A stretch of DNA of 22,248 nucleotides from Collodictyon triciliatum (taxonomy: Eukaryota; CRuMs), in NCBI GenBank assembly GCA_043381765.1, contig JBHJMP010001156.1, forward strand, positions 1-22,248, given 5' to 3'. The notes beneath the pieces were generated by a model that worked only from the letters and a program-made list of their open reading frames with translations, was not told the DNA's origin and did no database searches. Shown here one piece after another: positions 15,875-22,248 of the stretch (position 1 is the stretch's first letter; every line of letters starts with the position of its first letter). The position numbers and the translations under genes are program-made.

Positions 15875-18800
15875 ATGGGGTGTCCTTGGAGTCGCCCTGG
15901 AGGAGGAAGTGTTGTAGACCAAGAATTAGCAAAACTACCCCAAGAATCTGCCTGTGTTGAAAAAATAGACGAATTTGCAATCCCAGGCTCAGTATACTCT
16001 GATGGCAAAGACAGATGGGCTGTTGTGTATGATGCTAGAGTCTTGAGAATCTTCATGTCTTCCACATTCCGAGACATGCAAAAAGAGAGAGACGAGTTCT
16101 TTGCAAACGCCGAAAAAAAGTGATTTTTTTTCCATTTTATGATTGAAATTCTAATAATGCATAGGTTTAGATTTATTTAAGTATGTGCATTACAGGCTGA
16201 AAGACTTTGCAAAGAAGAAGGGTGTCATCCTTGTTTTCATCGACTTGCGCTGGGGGCTGACCAGTGAAATATCTGAAAACGGGCTGGTGTGAATAATTTG
16301 AGACCACCTCTGATATTTTTATTCACTTTTTATCGATTTTAAATTATTACGATTATATAGGTCGTTATAAGCTGCCTTGAGTCCATCGAAGAATGCCCTT
16401 ACTTTCTATGCACGCTTGGCTCGCGCTATGGCTGGTCACCAAATCATGAAAATCCATCTGAATGGCATCCAGATACTGATTTGAAGTTTCCATACCTCAA
16501 GGAAATTAGGGGACTTAGTGTGACTGATTACGAGGTGGATTTATTTCTTTAATTTGGTCGGATAAGAATTGTTTTAAAAACTTTTTAATATTTTAATTTC
16601 ACCTTTGTATTTAATAGATTGTTCATGGCGCCCTGAAAGAAAATCCTGTCGCCCGGTGTGCGCTCTTTTATTCCCGAGATGAAGAACACGCCGTCAACCA
16701 TGTTGCTGAAACCGATACTGAACGTGCATTATATCGCCCAGTCAATGAGAAGGATGTAAGCATAGTGAATATTAAACTATTATACCCGACAATTTTTAAA
16801 TATATTAAAAACGTTGATTTCAGAGAGAAAACCAGGAGAGGTTGAAAGAGAAAATTGGAAATGTGTTTGAAATCAAGCCATACAAGACACCTCAGCAGCT
16901 CGTCTCGATGATGGTTGACGATTTGATGGAGGCAATCGACAGGGATTTTCCAGACCAAGAGGTTTGAGTTCAATGCATAAATTTAAAGAATGACTGATTT
17001 TTGTTGAGAGTAAATATCATGATGAATTTTACTTCATTAAATTATAAATTCAGCATTCATTTCGTATATTCGATTCAAAGTAATTGAATTTTCAGCATAA
17101 AAATCCTGAGGACATGGCGCATGAGCAGTTTATGCGACATCGATTGATTGGATTAGAAGGAAGAGATGACATCTTGGCCATTTTGAAGGATAGGGCGATG
17201 CTGCAGCTTGATGTTGACAGTTCTGACATTACTGTTGTTGGCTCAGAGTCTGGTATTGGAAAATCGGCGATTATGAGCGGATTGGTTCGTGACCTGTGCG
17301 CGGGCAAAAAGTCGAATCTAGTAGTCATCTACCACTTTGTCGGTTGCTCAAACCTGAGCAATTATGTGGAAAAGTAATAAAAAAAAATTAATCTTAACTA
17401 TTCACTAAATAATTTTTAAAATATTTAACATCTTTTTGTATAGTTTGGTGGAGCGCGTTGCTCGCATTCTTGCTGAAAATGAGGCAATCGAGTTGAAACT
17501 TGACTCCGAGGAAGGTTCATGAATTTTTCCATAATTATATGATATTTTGTAAAAATGTCCTTTATTAATTTCTTTATATGATGTAGGCAAGGAGGCTTTG
17601 AAGAAGGGACTAGACTATACACTCAAGCTTGCATCAAAAAACGAGTCGGTTTCAATGATTTCTATTATTTTTCATTGAGATACTATTTTACAGGTTAATT
17701 ATTCCAGGAAAAAGAAAGTTGTCTTGGTTATCGATGCCCTCAACCAGTTGGTCGATTCGGAACAAAACAAGCATGTCCACCGCCTTGAGTGGCTTCCCAA
17801 AAAGACACCAAAGAATATATCTATTGTTGCTTCAACCATCGACACCCATGAATCATGCAACGTATGTTTTCTTCATTATAATGAGAATTTGATATATAAT
17901 CAATCTTATTAGTTCTTAATAGATTGTCAAGCTAGGAGGACTGGATGTTATTTCTGTGTCGAAGCTTGACGATGTTGGAATAAGACAAGCAACAGTCTCG
18001 TTCTTCAAGCGTTACAACAAAACCCTGAGCGAGAAACAGATGGAAATGATACTGAGTGACCGTGACGATACTGGTGAGTATACGAAACTGTTTGGTTTTA
18101 TCATTCATTCTTAATTATAGATATTTTATTATGAACTCCATAACAGGTCATCCGCTTTACCTGCGTATTGTGCTGGATGAGCTTCGTGTGTTTGGAGTGT
18201 ATGAAAGAGTAGACACTGAGCTTCATGAAATGCTGGAGACGAATGGAGTTTTAAATTTGTTTGACCTTGTGATGAGTCGCTGGGAAAAGAAATATGGTTT
18301 GTGTGACTTATCTGAAATATTGTGTTAAATATGATTATTTTACTAGTAAACTTTAATTTTAGGAAAAGATCTTGTTTGTCTGTCCATCAGTGTCCTTTAT
18401 GTGTCGCGCATCGGTCTTGATGAAAATGAGCTGGATAATTACATGGAACATCGACTTAACCAAACTCATATGCAAATTAACCATGCAACCTGGTACATCA
18501 ATTCCTGTCAGACAATTCAAATGCTCAATCCATTTTCATAAATTGATTGTTTTCGTAGGAAATCATTTCTTTTTGTCTTGCTGGATTCCCTGTTTGTGAG
18601 AAATGGAAGGTATTTCGGGCATTCAAGATTTTTCTATTTTCATTACAATTTAATTTGCCATTTCTTTAGATACGCGTTCTCTCATCAACTGTTGACACAA
18701 TCCATCAAAGAGCGATACTTTAATGATGAAGCGTACACAGCAAATGAGGCACGTGAATACGGATTGTGGCTGCTGGGTAGATATGGCTCTGACACCGAAG

Positions 18801-21469
18801 ACAAGAGTGTCATCGCCGAAATATGTCACAACCTGAGGATTTCTTCGGAGTACCAAAAATTGGCTGACTTCCTTAAAGACGAAAAGGTCATATAAATCGT
18901 TAATTCATGTTCACTTTTTTATACTTAAATGTACTCAACAGGTTGTAGAGAGTACCCTGGACGGTAACTATCGCTTCGAATTTCATGAATGTTGGAGAGA
19001 ATTGAATAGAAGCGGATTTGATCACAAGGATACATACGTTGAAATTATAAAAGTATATATTACATAGTTTAATAAATCAATAAATAATGTTCAAGTATCA
19101 AATTGAAAGAAACAATAAAAGAAAATTGCTGTTTCTTTTTTTGTAGAGAAAAAAACTTGTTGGATTTTTACTGATCAGCTACTTTGAAGAGATTCAGGAA
19201 AATAATTTTTTGATTCCTTTGTTAGAATATCGTGCTTCTACTGAGACAGACGAGGGTTGAAAAATGAATTTAATTGTAAGAAAATGGATTGCTTTATTAA
19301 ATTTGATGTTTTCATAGGTGATAACTGTAGAAATTTAGATTTCCTGGGGACAGTCTACAATAACATTGGAAAGTTTGCTTTACTTTTATTTGATTAAAGT
19401 ATTATCGAAAGTACTTACAACATACATTAGACATGAAAAGGCGCTGGAACTTTATCATAAATCACTTGAAACAAAAGTGAAAGTATTTGGAGAAAGACAT
19501 TCTAGCATCGCTGCGTCGTATATGGGGATTGGGAGAGTTTTTGATGATCTTGGGAAGTATGCTACTGCGTTCGATTAAATTTAATTTTTTGATAATATTC
19601 TAATCATTATCTCTCTTTTGATGTATAATAGGTACGAAAAATCGTTAGAGTACTATGAAAAATCTCTCGAAATTCGAATGGAGATTTTTGGAGAAACTCA
19701 CTCCGAAATTGCAAAGATTTACAATAATATTGGCAGTGCCTATTCCAGCATCGGAAAGTATGTCCCCCTGCAAACCATTTATTTGACTCTTTCAGTAACA
19801 AAAATATTTAATTAGATACGACAAAGCGCTGGAATACAACCAAAAATCACTTGAGATTAGGATTAAAGTTTTTGGGGCCATGCATCCGGACGTCGCAGCT
19901 TCATTTAATAACATTGGGAATATATACGATGAATTCGGAGAGTAAGTTCATTTAGCGATTTTTATTTGCGTATTTGGTGTACTAACCAACAGACAGATAT
20001 GAAAAAGCTCTAGAGTACTATCACAAAGACCTTGAAATTACCCTGAAAACTTTTGGTGAAATGCATCCTGATGTTGCAAAGTCATATGTGAATATCGGAA
20101 GTGCCTACAACGACCTCGGAAAGTATGCATATTCTTTATTTTTTTGAAACATTTGGCATTTTATTAATCTTTTCAATAGGTATAAGAAAGCTCTTAAATT
20201 CTACCGAAAAGCGCTGAATATCCGACTCCGTGCATTTGGCGATATTCACCCTGATATTGCAAACACATATATGGGGATCGGAATCGTATATAGTGACTTT
20301 GGAAAGTATTTTCAATTCATATTATATCTCCTTTATTAATTAATATGCTAATCGCCGATTAGAAATCAAAAGGCTCTGAAATATTACAAAAAGTCGCTTG
20401 AAATGAAACTGAAAGTCTTTGGTGAGATGCACCCTGATGTGGCAAAGTCATACGGAAATATTGGAAGTGCTTACAACGACCTTGGAAAGTATGCATATTC
20501 CAATAACTTCGTTATGCATTTATTAGTAAAATAATATAATTGAAATAGATATCAAAGAGCCTTGGAATATTATCATAAAGATTTGCAAATTACGCTGAAT
20601 TTTGTTGGCGAAACACACATCGATGTTGGAACGACTTACAATAATATCGGACTTGCGTTCAAGAAACTCGGAAAGTATATATTAACTCTCGTATCTTTAA
20701 TGAACCTATTTCTATTAAATATACTTTCAATAGATATGAAGAGGCACTAGAATGCTACCAAAAATCGCTTGAAATAAAAAGAAACTTATTTGGAGAAATA
20801 CATAGTGGAGTTGCAAATACTCATATGGGAATCGGAAACCTTTACAATGAGCTTGGAAGGTATACTTAATTCATAATTTCTCTGAGACTAGTTGTTTATA
20901 AAAATAAAATATGTAGGAATGAACAAGCGCTAGAATGTTACCAGAAATCTCTTGAAATAAAACTGAGAGTATTTGGAGAAATGCATTCTGATGTCGCAGA
21001 TTCCTTCTACAACTTTGGAAACTTGTTTGAGACCCAAAAAAAGTATAAAGAAGCTCTGGATATGTTTGAAAGGGCCAAAAGCTCGTATATGCACGTTTAT
21101 GGTGAGGAGCATTCGGAGACAAAAGAGGCAGAAATGAGAATCGTTCGAATGAAAAAGAAGATTTCGCATATAATTGCTCACGGGGCACACGATGGTGGAG
21201 AGGAAGAGAACGAAGAAGAAGAGGAAGATGATGACAATGAAGATGACGAAGAAGAAGACGGAGGTGTTCATGATGATGATGATGATGACGATGATGATGG
21301 TGATGATGATGACGATGACGATGGTGATGATGATGGTGATGATGATGGTGATGATGATGATGACGGAGATGACGATCACGGAAATGATGATGACAGAGAT
21401 GACGATGATGGCGATGGCGATGATGGCGATGGCAATGATGATGATGGCGATGAAAAGTCTCCTAAATAA
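15875..21469 (+). CDS. DUF4062-NACHT-TPR protein, nephrocystin-3-like
   Basis: A STAND-type P-loop NTPase with an N-terminal DUF4062 domain and C-terminal TPRs, the layout seen in nephrocystin-3 relatives. Exons: 15875-16119, 16196-16286, 16361-16534, 16618-16755, 16824-16961, 17096-17373, 17444-17514, 17587-17648, 17694-17861, 17923-18073, 18147-18296, 18363-18492, 18559-18609, 18670-18886, 18942-19052, 19147-19255, 19318-19372, eight TPR exons, and 20917-21469. All phases close, giving 1299 residues. MGCPWS at the N-terminus fits N-myristoylation with a palmitoylatable Cys. DUF4062 runs from RIFMSSTFRDM (about 58-68) through DLRWGLT and LGSRYGW. Walker A is GSESGIGKS (311-319); Walker B-like VVLVIDALNQL has Asp413. 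A winged-helix-like part ends in YAFSHQLL. TPRs fill about 770-1197, then an Asp/Glu tail. An additional upstream coding exon cannot be excluded. The partner or ligand is unknown. Confidence 0.87.
19431..21160 (+). repeat. TPR array: eight identical-length 126-base exons plus two fused repeats
   Basis: Exons 19431-19556, 19632-19757, 19816-19941, 19997-20122, 20180-20305, 20363-20488, 20549-20674 and 20734-20859 are each exactly 126 bases and phase 2-2. Each encodes one 42-residue kinesin-light-chain-type TPR of the form YEKALEYYxKSLEI, FGExHPDVA, YxNIGxxYxxLGK. The intron always splits the last Lys, Glu or Arg codon. A partial repeat (GTVYNNIGK) on 19318-19372 comes before. The last exon starts with repeat 9 and runs into a more divergent repeat 10 at 21044 with no intron between them. 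Confidence 0.93.
21194..21466 (+). repeat. Asp/Glu-rich C-terminal tail coded by (GAT/GAC)n
   Basis: The last 90 or so codons are a Glu-rich then Asp-rich tail made of imperfect GAT, GAC, GGT and GAA triplets. Interruptions by Gly, Asn and His keep it from being pure. Its length is likely to vary between individuals. The long Ile/Val-rich frame on the opposite strand and the Met-rich frame in the +1 frame are its shadows. Confidence 0.9.
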
Positions 21470-22160
21470 CATGCCCCCATAATCCTCTTTCTGAATCCAA
21501 GCTACCAGAACCAAGTATCGTCACTTAACTGGACAACCCAGGACAATAAAAGAGAAGAAATGAAGAAATGAGAGAGCAAAAATGATTATTAATTGGCCTA
21601 GATTTAGTTTTCAACCATTCACTATAAAGATTTTTTTTAAGGGGTTCAAGAACTTGTATGTTCTAAATCAATATCTCTTATAGGGCGCCAACAGCTTAGG
21701 GCTGTTACGAATTAAAAAAAAAGTCGTTTTCTTGAGAAGTCAGGTTCAACCTTTCGTGAATATTAACATGAGTTTAAAAATCCAGAATTGGATATATCTA
21801 AAAACCATTCAAATTTGGAATTTATTTTAACAATCATATTTTCTTCAATAATGCCATTTTAGAATATTTTTAATCTATATTTGTATTACTGTTCTATTTT
21901 TTGCACAGTTATATAATTCCGTTACTTCTGGGATTACTTTTCGACGAAATGAGCGCAAATATGATGAGTCATGTGCAACGGACGCGATTTCAAACATTCA
22001 AAAACTTAATTCCCACAACCTCGATCGCCTCGTAAGAAAAACCTGTGCTGTCTTTGCGACGTGTTACGAACGCGCTGTGGCAGAAAGATTGGCGTCGGCT
22101 TCCGCCCTCCATGACTTCTGCTTCGTCACAAGCTATTCGAAGCAGCACGATTTCTTTTTT
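21470..22160. other. 3' flank and possible next promoter
   Basis: AATAAA at 21545-21550, 76 bases after the stop, is a good candidate poly-A signal for the NACHT-TPR gene. The middle is AT-rich without exons. From about 21950 to 22150 base composition becomes GC-richer, with several CG dinucleotides, as in the NOT4/Tctex1 promoter region. No open frame here is convincing. Confidence 0.5.
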
Positions 22161-22188
22161 TGTACAAAAAAAACAAAAAACAAAAAAA

Positions 22189-22248
<60 letters not shown>
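22161..22248. repeat. Terminal A-rich tract
   Basis: (A)nC units turn into an unbroken A run that reaches the window edge. The order (CG-containing stretch, AAAC-like repeats, poly-A) copies the layout in front of the Tctex1 ATG. It may therefore precede another gene, or simply mark a scaffold end. Confidence 0.85.

Noticed and set aside
20930-21514. 194-codon minus-strand frame rich in Ile and Val
   Set aside because: It is the complement of the GAT/GAC repeat that encodes the acidic tail.

Overview
The window is eukaryotic nuclear DNA from a ciliated or flagellated, intron-rich protist. Coding regions are split into many short exons by GT-AG introns of about 45 to 226 bases. Intergenic DNA is AT-rich and full of microsatellites, and AATAAA signals follow several stops. 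The style (one protein repeat per exon, long homopolymers, NACHT-TPR genes) would fit a rhizarian such as a foraminifer, but that placement is a guess. I assembled the gene models by hand from splice sites, reading-frame phase and family resemblance. All exon phases close for three genes. The first gene needs one frameshift.

Layout: (1) Positions 1-5894, plus strand, hold the 3' part of a large gene for a leucine-rich-repeat (LRR), cysteine-rich, multi-pass membrane protein. Each LRR sits on its own 63-72 base exon. (2) Positions 10997-6343, minus strand, hold a 12-exon NOT4/CNOT4 E3 ubiquitin ligase (RING, RRM, CCCH finger, Gln/His-rich tail). It is tail-to-tail with gene 1. (3) Positions 11809-12779, plus strand, hold a complete 5-exon Tctex1-type dynein light chain, head-to-head with NOT4 across a shared promoter region of about 0.8 kb. 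(4) Positions 12780-15874 have no gene I can name; they contain a higher-GC island (about 12880-13800), a pyrimidine tract, a (GTT)n microsatellite and AT-rich DNA. (5) Positions 15875-21469, plus strand, hold a 26-exon, 1299-residue DUF4062-NACHT-TPR protein with an N-terminal acylation motif, which recalls nephrocystin-3. Its TPRs lie on exactly 126-base exons, and it ends in an acidic tail. (6) Positions 21470-22248 hold its 3' end, then a GC-richer stretch and a terminal poly-A tract that may mark an assembly gap.

The genes do not form an operon. The Tctex1 light chain and the nephrocystin-3-like protein both point to a cilium. The LRR membrane protein and the NACHT-TPR protein both look like sensor or receptor molecules. 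The most striking feature is that two unrelated genes are built from phase-symmetric one-repeat exons (phase 1-1 for LRRs, phase 2-2 for TPRs). Both show recent exon duplication, and the LRR gene also shows decaying exons.
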